This document shows, one piece after another, positions 24,765 to 31,806 of a stretch of DNA of 39,748 nucleotides. The notes below the pieces were generated by a model. That model saw only the letters and a program-made list of their open reading frames with translations, searched no databases and was not told the DNA's origin. The first letter of the stretch is position 1. Each line of letters starts with the position of its first letter. This stretch comes from a virus, in the IMG/VR virus record IMGVR_UViG_3300008339_000146, positions 1 through 39,748 of that record; one strand, given 5' to 3'. A program made the position numbers and the translations under genes.

Positions 24765-24823
24765 GATTTCTCCTTACTAGCACTAGTGCCATAGTTATTA
24801 ACTGCCATTGTTGGCATGAATAT

Positions 24824-24830
24824 ATTATAC
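24824..24830 (-). promoter_or_regulatory. GTATAAT -10 element upstream of the SSB gene
   Basis: The minus strand reads ATCGTGGTATAATATATTC, with TGG forming an extended -10. The TAA stop of the 154-aa gene is part of the element. The predicted leader is about 52 nt. Confidence 0.6.
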
Positions 24831-25289
24831 CACGATATCTTTATTAGATGCAATTTTCTTAGAATTTTTGCCGTCTTTCATGTTAAATCCAAATCTTATA
24901 AGCGTCGATGTGCCGCTTAAATCATCGCTAACATAGTAGATAGTATCTATTCCAGTGCGACGAGTTTGAATTTGCTGTTCAATGGCTTTTTCTACAAAAG
25001 AAAGATTGTTTTCTACGATTACTCGCATAATTAAATCAGCAAACTCTTTATCTGTAGAATATGGCAGGTTATCATATTTTGTAAGATTTACCCTGAAAGG
25101 GTTAAGAGTGTTGTCATACTTAGCAGCAAGAATAGCAACCATATCTCTGATCGATCTAATAGAGGCAATCTTGTCAACTCCGCGTTTTTGTCTTGTAGCA
25201 ATAACCTCTTCTAAAAAAGTAGGTTTGTGAATAACCATCTCATTTGATTTTAAATTTTCTGGTGCCTCACCAACTAAAATATAATGCAT
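24825..25289 (-). CDS. Hypothetical protein between polymerase and SSB
   Basis: 154 aa. It begins MHYILVGEAPENLKSNEMVI, then a helical middle (SIRSIRDMVAILAAKYDN), FADLIMRVIVENNLSFVEKA and a beta C-terminus (TIYYVSDDLSGTSTLIRFGF). Not recognised. The ribosome site (AGGAG) is 7 nt from the polymerase stop. A replication accessory role is possible from context. Confidence 0.5.
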   Translation of the reverse strand: MHYILVGEAPENLKSNEMVIHKPTFLEEVIATRQKRGVDKIASIRSIRDMVAILAAKYDNTLNPFRVNLTKYDNLPYSTDKEFADLIMRVIVENNLSFVEKAIEQQIQTRRTGIDTIYYVSDDLSGTSTLIRFGFNMKDGKNSKKIASNKDIVV

Positions 25290-25297
25290 GTTTTCTC

Positions 25298-28200
25298 CTA
25301 TTTTATTATTTCTATTTCTTTGAGATTTATACTGACAGATTCTTTGAACCCTTCTTTTAGAGTTCCTCTAATGTAGACTACACTATTTTCTGGATAGCGA
25401 AGTGGCTTAGTCTTATTCCAGTCTATACACTCAACATGTGAGTAGCCATCCGATAACACGACATTAAGCATACAGTATTCTTTGCCGCTTTTCTTTGAAA
25501 TGCCTTTTTTTATATGTGAACCTTCATAAAGCATAATCATACCTATATCTTTCTTGTGATCTTTCAATATAAGACCTTCGGCTATCTTTATGTTATTTAT
25601 AATAGGTATGGGATTATTATCTTTATCATGAATTATAAATGGCGCACCTTTTTTGCCAGTGTCTACAAGAGCTGGCCATTTTGTCTTTAAGAAATTTCTA
25701 ACATCCGGATCAGAGAGTAGGTGTTTATTAAATGTAGTGTTAGATTCTTTTTCCATAAAATATATAGAAAGCGGATTAGTGTCTTTTAGTTCTGGCTTCC
25801 AGGCCACTTTGCCTCCACGCAGATTGTTATATCTACTTAATAAATCAAGTCTTTTATCTGCATACGACAGTAATTCTTTATTCATAAGAGAATCTGCCGC
25901 TCTGGCTTTTATAAGAGCCTCAACAACTCCCTTATTTACTTTGCTATGATCTACACGCTTGACGTAGTCTTCTAAGTCAATAAACGGACCTTTACTAACT
26001 AGTTCTTTTACTGCAGATGGACCAACGCCTTTGATTGCAGACATTGGAGCAACTATGTAATTATCTTCAACCTTAAATTGCTGAGAAGGATTTTTCATAG
26101 ACGGTGGCTTAATAGTGTCACCCAAAAGGGAAATAAAGCCGCGCACTTTATCTTCTTTGTCTTCATTGTTTAATACAGATGTCCACCACTCTAGAGGATG
26201 GTTGTGCTTGAGATACATGGTGATATAGCCAAGTTCTGCATAGCAATGTGAGTGAGATCTATTAAATGAATAGCGCGAAAAAGCCTGAATAGTACTACAT
26301 AGCGTATCTGACTGATGCTTATTCCAGCCTCTTTTGTGTGTTGCTGATCTAATTCTGTCAAACGCTGCCATCATAACATCTTGCTTTTTCTTAGAAATCG
26401 CATCACGTATGCGATCAGTTTCTTCAAGTGTATAACCGCATATGTCTACAAGTACCTTCATCACCTGCTCTTGATATACCATGATGCCATAGGTTTCTTC
26501 TAATATAGGTTTTAGATCCGAGTGTATGTATGTTGGCTCTCGCTTGCCCATCCTTACATCCATGTACCACTGAGTAGCAGAAACTCCATCCTCTAGTATT
26601 GCATCCATTGCACCTGGTCTAAGAAGAGCTGTCATAATGCTTAGATGCTCTCGTTTAGTAGGCAAGAACTGCGGTGCAGCATTTTTAACGGTATTAGTGT
26701 TAAATTGAAAAGATGAATCTGTTTTCTTATTGTAAAAATCAACGTAGACACCTTCTAATTCAGGCAATCTATATATTAGGGCAACACCATTACTATCTGT
26801 CTCTAGGTAATTTATATTATCTTTTAGCATGTTAACACAATCAGTTACCATGGCCATAGTATTTAGACCAAGAATATCTGCTTTTACAAGATTGCTTTTC
26901 TCTACCATCTTGGCGTTGTATTGTGTAACATTTATGTAGTCTTCCATGCCGTTATCATACATGCGCATAGTTGGAACTCTGCCATCCTGCAGATTTAGTG
27001 TAGATATAGCAAATGCAGAAGCATGTCTTGACCAGCCTCGCACTACGCCAAGTAATTTATCTACCAGCTGCCTAACGTCCGGATACGAGCTAAAGAAGTT
27101 GCGAAGCATTTCGTTTTCATCATAGTGACCAATATGTTCATCGCCCTCTTTATCTGTGTATCCGTATAGAAAATCCTTCTCCTCAACACCCTGTGGCGAA
27201 TCTGGGATTGTCTTGCATACAGCTTCTATCTCGAAGTCTTTACGATTTCGGCCGTATATAGCCATCATAGCGTCTTTGATAGCATTTTTAGTTTTCATAG
27301 TAGAGAACGTAGATATCTGAGCAAAACCTAAACCATATTTATCTTTAAGATATTTCATAACACGTGGTCTAGCTGTACGAGATATATCCATATCAATATC
27401 TGGCCAAGATCCGGCTCTAATACGAGCATGAGACAGAAAGCGCTCAAAAGGCAGATCACTTTTAACTGGATCCACGTGAATTATTTGCAGATAATAAGAT
27501 ATTAGACAGCCACCTGCAGAACCGCGACCTATAGACTGCAAGAAACCTACATCTCTTGAAAATTGGGAAACATCTTCGTACACTAAGAAATAGGGTATGA
27601 AATTCATTACCTCATTTCGCATTATAACATCTAATTCTTTCTTAAAGCGCTGTATATATATAGGATCATTTACCCAGCGACCATGCTTGTTTATGCGCTC
27701 CATCATTACATAGTATGTCTGCATATTGTAATCATCAGTTTTAGCCTTAATATGATCAGGCACCTCAATCTGAGGCAAGTGGTAGTCTAGCGATATATTG
27801 ACCTCAGAAGCAAGACGTGTTATATCAAGTGTGTGACCAACCCATTCTCTGAATATATCTTCAGATAATTCATCTCCAAGATGTACACTTAGCTCGCGAT
27901 ATACTTGCTCTGTTTTCTTTATGTGATATGACTCATAATAATATGCTTGATTCTTGTGGGCGTTCTTAGATAAACAGTCTTGAACTAGCTTATCCTCTTG
28001 ATCTATGAAGCATGCACCAGTTACAGGTATGCATCTGGCTTTATATTTCTTATAAAGATATAGTAGAAATTGATTGTAGGCTTTACTTAAATTGCCCTCT
28101 AATACAAGAGGATTTTTTGGTATGCTTCTAAAGCCAACCTTGCCATCATAAATTTTAGTTATGTCAATAGGATTTAGTTCTAGTGTTATGTCTAGTTTAT

Positions 28201-29278
28201 CTTTAAGATCTATGTATCGTTTTTCAGCAAGATCTTTGTCGCCTGCAGCTATAGCGTGACCAAGTGGGCCTCTAAGATCTGCAGCACCAAAAACTAAGCC
28301 CTCTCGATACTCTACAATAGTATCTAGTGATACTACCGGAGTTGATATGCCGTTTACGTCTCTAGCATTATCAAATCCTAGGGACGCTAAGCGGACTAGA
28401 TTTTTATAGCCTTGATTAGATATAGCCCAAGCATTTAATGAATATACACTTTCAGTTCGTGTATCAGGTTCATAAGTAAAGTTTATTCCCAGACCTGACA
28501 CTGCTACGGTTTTTTCTTTGTTTCTTATAGAATTAAATAATGATATTCCCGAGCCCTGATCTACAATTGAAATGCCTGGTATGTTATTTTCTGCTGCCCA
28601 CTTATACCAGTCCTCTGGAACAAGCACTCCGTCGATCATGTTATATTGAGAATGAACATGCAGCTGTGCCATCTCATCAAAGGCTGATTGAATTACTATA
28701 TCTTTTGCATTTAGCGAAGGTATATAGACGGTTGTATCTTCATCCATTAGACCAGACACTATCTTATCTAATTTAATAGTGGCAGATATATCCGATAACG
28801 CGTCGTGAGCGTTTATCTCTATGTTGTAGAGATTGGCTAAAGCTTCTAGCTTAAGAGATTTAGAAGCAATTTTGTGTTTAACGTCCGATGCCCTCTTGTA
28901 AACGCAATGTATGTCTATTGAAAATAGTTTAGAAAATTCTTGATTTTTATTCAGCTTAGAAAAAGATGAAGACAAAAAACGTCTATCGAAAGATACGTTA
29001 AATCCGGCGATAGTAAACTTAAGATTAAAGCTAGATATGTACTCTATAAATTTAGAAAACATATCTTCTGATGATTGAAATGTCTTAAGCATGTCTCTAG
29101 AGATACCATGAATATTAAGTGCTTCTTGCTCGACAGTTTCCCAATTTAGTGGCTGGCAAAATTCATTAAATGGTTTCTGGGGTACATTGTTGATGATGGG
29201 TATACAGGCTAATTGTATGATGTCGTTTTTTTTCTCATTAAGACCTGTAGTCTCAACGTCGATCCATAGATAATTCAT
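25298..29278 (-). CDS. DNA polymerase III alpha (DnaE family) with N-terminal proofreading exonuclease
   Basis: 1326 aa from ATG at 29278 behind a perfect AAGGAG; a GTG 21 codons upstream has no ribosome site. Residues 1-180 are a DnaQ-type DEDDh exonuclease: DVETTG (D7, E9), GFNVSFD (D98), HDALSD (H158, D163). The PHP domain starts at LHVHSQYNMIDG (~206). The palm has RGSAGG and PDIDMDI (~626) with the catalytic aspartates; YGIMVYQEQ and FNRSHSHCYAELGY follow; then HhH (IKGVGPSAVKEL) and a C-terminal OB fold. It replicates the phage genome with proofreading in one chain. Such a front-fused exonuclease differs from PolC, where it is inside PHP. No clamp loader lies in the window. Confidence 0.93.
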   Translation of the reverse strand: MNYLWIDVETTGLNEKKNDIIQLACIPIINNVPQKPFNEFCQPLNWETVEQEALNIHGISRDMLKTFQSSEDMFSKFIEYISSFNLKFTIAGFNVSFDRRFLSSSFSKLNKNQEFSKLFSIDIHCVYKRASDVKHKIASKSLKLEALANLYNIEINAHDALSDISATIKLDKIVSGLMDEDTTVYIPSLNAKDIVIQSAFDEMAQLHVHSQYNMIDGVLVPEDWYKWAAENNIPGISIVDQGSGISLFNSIRNKEKTVAVSGLGINFTYEPDTRTESVYSLNAWAISNQGYKNLVRLASLGFDNARDVNGISTPVVSLDTIVEYREGLVFGAADLRGPLGHAIAAGDKDLAEKRYIDLKDKLDITLELNPIDITKIYDGKVGFRSIPKNPLVLEGNLSKAYNQFLLYLYKKYKARCIPVTGACFIDQEDKLVQDCLSKNAHKNQAYYYESYHIKKTEQVYRELSVHLGDELSEDIFREWVGHTLDITRLASEVNISLDYHLPQIEVPDHIKAKTDDYNMQTYYVMMERINKHGRWVNDPIYIQRFKKELDVIMRNEVMNFIPYFLVYEDVSQFSRDVGFLQSIGRGSAGGCLISYYLQIIHVDPVKSDLPFERFLSHARIRAGSWPDIDMDISRTARPRVMKYLKDKYGLGFAQISTFSTMKTKNAIKDAMMAIYGRNRKDFEIEAVCKTIPDSPQGVEEKDFLYGYTDKEGDEHIGHYDENEMLRNFFSSYPDVRQLVDKLLGVVRGWSRHASAFAISTLNLQDGRVPTMRMYDNGMEDYINVTQYNAKMVEKSNLVKADILGLNTMAMVTDCVNMLKDNINYLETDSNGVALIYRLPELEGVYVDFYNKKTDSSFQFNTNTVKNAAPQFLPTKREHLSIMTALLRPGAMDAILEDGVSATQWYMDVRMGKREPTYIHSDLKPILEETYGIMVYQEQVMKVLVDICGYTLEETDRIRDAISKKKQDVMMAAFDRIRSATHKRGWNKHQSDTLCSTIQAFSRYSFNRSHSHCYAELGYITMYLKHNHPLEWWTSVLNNEDKEDKVRGFISLLGDTIKPPSMKNPSQQFKVEDNYIVAPMSAIKGVGPSAVKELVSKGPFIDLEDYVKRVDHSKVNKGVVEALIKARAADSLMNKELLSYADKRLDLLSRYNNLRGGKVAWKPELKDTNPLSIYFMEKESNTTFNKHLLSDPDVRNFLKTKWPALVDTGKKGAPFIIHDKDNNPIPIINNIKIAEGLILKDHKKDIGMIMLYEGSHIKKGISKKSGKEYCMLNVVLSDGYSHVECIDWNKTKPLRYPENSVVYIRGTLKEGFKESVSINLKEIEIIK

Positions 29279-29290
29279 AAGCTCCTTAGG

Positions 29291-29352
29291 CCTCAAAAAA
29301 TAATGAGGGGATTGAGGAATATTCCTGCGATATTTATACACATCGCAGGAAT
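29291..29352 (-). promoter_or_regulatory. Structured leader of the polymerase gene (two hairpins)
   Basis: Perfect 11-bp arms ATTCCTGCGAT (29321-29331) and ATCGCAGGAAT (29342-29352) enclose a 10-nt loop. A second hairpin CCTCA/TGAGG (29291-29295 and 29304-29308) ends 4 nt before the AAGGAG of the polymerase. A TATAAATA sits in the first loop. The first hairpin is not followed by T residues, so it is not a standard terminator. Confidence 0.65.
29333..29339 (-). promoter_or_regulatory. GTATAAA, possible -10 in the polymerase leader
   Basis: The minus strand reads GTGTATAAATATCG within the hairpin loop. It resembles the GTATAAT element with one change. RNA started here would lack the 5' hairpin arm. 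Confidence 0.35.
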
Positions 29353-29365
29353 TGCAGCGGTCTTT

Positions 29366-29704
29366 TTAAAAAGAGAAGCTAAAGTCGATACTTGTAGTAG
29401 TAGTAAGAGATGTATTTAAAGATAGAGAAACTTCGTACTCATATATGTCTTCTGATGCAAGAGCAGCGCGAATACCAGCTAAGTAAGTCTGTAGATGTAG
29501 TCCATTAAGTCTAAGATTTGCGGGCTCAAACGTAGTCTCAATTGTTACTGAGAATTTTTTTTGCCCCTTAGAGGCAGCCGTTTGAAGCGAATTAGTTAAT
29601 GTAGTTAAATTGGCAGCTACAAAGGCTTCACCTTGAGCAAACACATCTGCCATTTGCTGGGTAAAGCCATTTGAACCATCAAGATAATCAGTTTTCAAGC
29701 TCAT
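29366..29704 (-). CDS. Conserved phage protein of unknown function
   Basis: 112 aa. The pattern YLDGSNGFTQQMADVFAQGE, NLRLNGLHLQTYLAGIRAAL and a C-terminal beta strand rich in S/T is one I have seen in replication-region phage proteins without known function. The ATG at 29704 lies inside the end of the 53-aa gene (17-nt overlap); the gene ends 24 nt before the polymerase leader hairpins. Confidence 0.6.
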   Translation of the reverse strand: MSLKTDYLDGSNGFTQQMADVFAQGEAFVAANLTTLTNSLQTAASKGQKKFSVTIETTFEPANLRLNGLHLQTYLAGIRAALASEDIYEYEVSLSLNTSLTTTTSIDFSFSF

Positions 29705-29849
29705 GTGAAACCTCGTTTGGTGTATTTATTTCGTTGAGAACATTATTAATTAGGCTTTTTAGTTTCATAGAAATCTCTGGATCCATGGTTCTAGCGTGAA
29801 GATCGACAAGATTTACTACTACGTAAAGCTGTTCTTGTGATATATTCAT
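29688..29849 (-). CDS. Small hypothetical protein (53 aa)
   Basis: 53 aa (starts MNISQEQLYVVVNLVDLHAR, ends NEVSHELEN). Its ATG shares a base with the stop of the upstream gene (TAATG), AAGGTG lies 5-6 nt upstream, and its end overlaps the next gene by 17 nt. It therefore fills a 144-bp gap with no spare room. Helical and acidic; function unknown. Confidence 0.6.
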   Translation of the reverse strand: MNISQEQLYVVVNLVDLHARTMDPEISMKLKSLINNVLNEINTPNEVSHELEN

Positions 29850-30139
29850 TATTGCACCTTTGTTTTAGTTTTTACTCTAATATTCTCAATATGTTCTAGC
29901 AGAAACTCAATCTTTGCTTTTTCGTATTTAAGTGCACAACTAAAGCCAGCGTTAAGATCTTTTAGTATTTCTTTAGCAGCTTTTAATTCTTGATTTTCTT
30001 CTTTATCATGTAGAATCTGCTTAATTTCAAATTCAATGCCTACAATCTGCTTCTCTGCGTCTTCTTCAGTTAGAGTTCTTGAATTAGCAACCCATGATTC
30101 AGTTAAAACCTTATCCCAACTATTCTTTTTCTTAGCCAT
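29849..30139 (-). CDS. Hypothetical coiled phage protein
   Basis: 96 aa from ATG at 30139. A strong Shine-Dalgarno (GGAGGT) decides this start over an ATG 18 codons upstream inside the resolvase gene. It reads MAKKKNSWDKVLTESWVANS, then long charged helices (EEDAEKQIVGIEFEIKQIL, KAAKEILKDLNAGFSCALKY), suggesting a helical bundle. Not recognised. Confidence 0.6.
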   Translation of the reverse strand: MAKKKNSWDKVLTESWVANSRTLTEEDAEKQIVGIEFEIKQILHDKEENQELKAAKEILKDLNAGFSCALKYEKAKIEFLLEHIENIRVKTKTKVQ

Positions 30140-30776
30140 CCTGACCTCCGTATTCGTATGTACCTTTTGGTATCTTATTCCATTTAATATCATTCACAGG
30201 AGTACTATACTCGATCGTCTTTGCATTAGAGTATATTGAGGCGTGAAATATGGCCATGGCAACGGCATCAACTATATCATATCTAAATTTAATAGGCTTT
30301 CCAGTATTTGAAGAGATAGAATGATTTGGAAACCTGATGTTCCATCTTTTGTGGAGAGATTCTTGAGTCATTAACTTTTTAGCAGGCTCATTGCCCCACT
30401 TATCTTTTTGCTCTTTTGTCGGTCTAACCCTATGGTTTATAAAATTTTTCCAAAGTGATATATTTATGATATCGTACGCTAGTCCTAATTGCCTGCACTT
30501 AAGATGTATCATTGCTCTATACGCACAGTTTAAGTTAGCCCCCTGAGAAGATCTTGAGCTAAAAAAATAATCCTCTACACCAACATGAGATATGCTATTG
30601 TTTTTTATAAGATCTTCTATTTTTGTAAGTAAATCTATGTATTGATCACCAGCATAAGTATGTTGATCTATGTCTATAAATCCCCAACTTATAATTTTCG
30701 CAGAGTTGCTAGATTCATCGTAGTTATATATACAATAGCCAGTTGAATTAGCTGGATCTACTATTAGCACATTCAT
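30132..30776 (-). CDS. RuvC-like Holliday junction resolvase
   Basis: 214 aa. An RNase H-like fold with acidic residues in RuvC order: VDPANSTGYCIY (D7), VGVEDYFFS (E68), and FRYDIVDAVAMA (D167, D170). The SSRSSQGANLNCAYRAMIH stretch corresponds to the RuvC helix after the second acid. It should cut branched DNA during recombination and before packaging. The ATG at 30776 has no Shine-Dalgarno and is 6 nt from a -10 element, so a leaderless start is likely. Confidence 0.82.
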   Translation of the reverse strand: MNVLIVDPANSTGYCIYNYDESSNSAKIISWGFIDIDQHTYAGDQYIDLLTKIEDLIKNNSISHVGVEDYFFSSRSSQGANLNCAYRAMIHLKCRQLGLAYDIINISLWKNFINHRVRPTKEQKDKWGNEPAKKLMTQESLHKRWNIRFPNHSISSNTGKPIKFRYDIVDAVAMAIFHASIYSNAKTIEYSTPVNDIKWNKIPKGTYEYGGQDG

Positions 30777-30782
30777 CTAGTT

Positions 30783-30789
30783 ATTATAC
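30783..30789 (-). promoter_or_regulatory. GTATAAT element 6 nt before the resolvase start
   Basis: The minus strand reads AACTAGTATAATAACTAG then ATG. No Shine-Dalgarno. The stop codon of the 43-aa gene touches the element. Confidence 0.65.
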
Positions 30790-30920
30790 TAGTTAAATAT
30801 GTTCTTAAAACTTAACTTATCGTAGTCCATAGTTATAGTTTTTCGCTGCATCTCATTTAATATCATAAGTACACAGACTAACCTAACAAATGTCACATAT
30901 CTTTCATCTGACCCGCTCAT
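30789..30920 (-). CDS. Small hypothetical protein (43 aa)
   Basis: 43 aa (MSGSDERYVTFVRLVCVLMI, then NEMQRKTITMDYDKLSFKNI). A short hydrophobic segment (residues 8-21) might be a weak membrane or packing helix. The ATG at 30920 lies 1 nt after the stop of the upstream gene, with GAGG 6 nt upstream; the TAG overlaps the resolvase promoter. It fills the 145-bp gap. Function unknown. Confidence 0.55.
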   Translation of the reverse strand: MSGSDERYVTFVRLVCVLMILNEMQRKTITMDYDKLSFKNIFN

Positions 30921-30921
30921 G

Positions 30922-31764
30922 TCAGTCCTCACTATTTACCCTAGGAGTGTTTTTAGTTTTACTTTTTTTTGTAGATTTTTTATATTTTATCTCTCTAATT
31001 ATTTTTTTTCGTTGAGCATGCTGCTTTGGAGTAAGATCTGGAACCGCGTCCTTTCCAAACTGCTTTTGAGCTTCATTTCTGCCAAGAGTTACTTGCATCT
31101 GTTGAGCAACAGCTGGCGATGAAAATGGCTTATGTTTTAGTGGTTGCCCTATGCCGTTGTCACTAGAGGTTACTATATTGTCTTTTTTACTTTTTTTTAC
31201 ACTATTACATTCGCAATCAGAACAATCACAATCTTTTTTCTTTATTGGTTGACAAGAGTCTTTTGCATATGCTTTTTTACCAGGCGTTGGCTCGTAGCCC
31301 TCCCAGCATCTTTTCTCTAAAACTTCAATAGCTTTCTCTAGATTTTGCCTTAAGTTACTAGACTTATCTGCTTGCTGATTAGGTAATGATTTAGCTACTC
31401 CAACTAATTGTTGCTGCGCCTCTTTCATTCGTATATCTTTAATATCTTTATTTTTTGTCTGCTCAGCAGATTTAAGTGGATTTTTAGTAGATTTTGGCTT
31501 TATAGACGGTATTTTTATTTTAGAAGCAAAGGAGTTGTTGCCGGGTTTAGGCAGATAGTTTATAGTTGGCAAAACTGCGCCTCGTACTCTAACGCTTCCT
31601 GCGCCACCTAGTCCACTGTTGAGCATTGACTTATTCAGCGTCTCGTCTAATCTAGATATTTTTTCATCGTAATCTATTGAAATTGTAGATTTTTCCAGAG
31701 ACAGCTCGTCATCAAGCAAGTTCTTCTCTAAAAGTTCTATTCTTTCTATTAGCGATAGTCTCAT
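30922..31764 (-). CDS. Lysine-rich Cys-motif protein, probable virion component
   Basis: 280 aa from ATG at 31764 (GGAG, 6-nt spacing) rather than the GTG 4 codons upstream. The N-terminal helix ends at LNKSMLNSGLGGAG (43-56), resembling the capsid protein N-terminus. The middle is disordered and basic. CWEGYEPTPGKKAYAKDSCQ is a motif I know from other phage virion-associated proteins of unknown function, followed by a Cys-rich stretch (CDCSDCECNS) that may bind metal. The basic C-terminus would suit DNA or capsid interior contact. Confidence 0.6.
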   Translation of the reverse strand: MRLSLIERIELLEKNLLDDELSLEKSTISIDYDEKISRLDETLNKSMLNSGLGGAGSVRVRGAVLPTINYLPKPGNNSFASKIKIPSIKPKSTKNPLKSAEQTKNKDIKDIRMKEAQQQLVGVAKSLPNQQADKSSNLRQNLEKAIEVLEKRCWEGYEPTPGKKAYAKDSCQPIKKKDCDCSDCECNSVKKSKKDNIVTSSDNGIGQPLKHKPFSSPAVAQQMQVTLGRNEAQKQFGKDAVPDLTPKQHAQRKKIIREIKYKKSTKKSKTKNTPRVNSED

Positions 31765-31785
31765 GGTATTCTCCACACTACTGAA

Positions 31786-31792
31786 ATTATAC
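31786..31792 (-). promoter_or_regulatory. GTATAAT -10 element upstream of the 280-aa gene
   Basis: The minus strand reads AATATGGTATAATTTC, with TGG forming an extended -10; a second TATAAT lies 9 nt further upstream. The ATG is 21 nt downstream with GGAG. Confidence 0.65.
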
Positions 31793-31806
31793 CATATTAT
31801 AGGGCC

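Noticed and set aside
29331-29338. TATAAATA as a T4-type late promoter
   Set aside because: Only one exact copy in an intergenic region and no repeated use at other late genes, where GTATAAT is found; kept only as a weak -10 candidate.
29279-29341. GTG start extending the polymerase by 21 codons
   Set aside because: It lies inside the hairpin leader with no ribosome site, while the ATG at 29278 has a perfect AAGGAG and starts at the first strand of the exonuclease.
29321-29352. Intrinsic terminator before the polymerase
   Set aside because: The hairpin is strong but no T tract follows on the minus strand.
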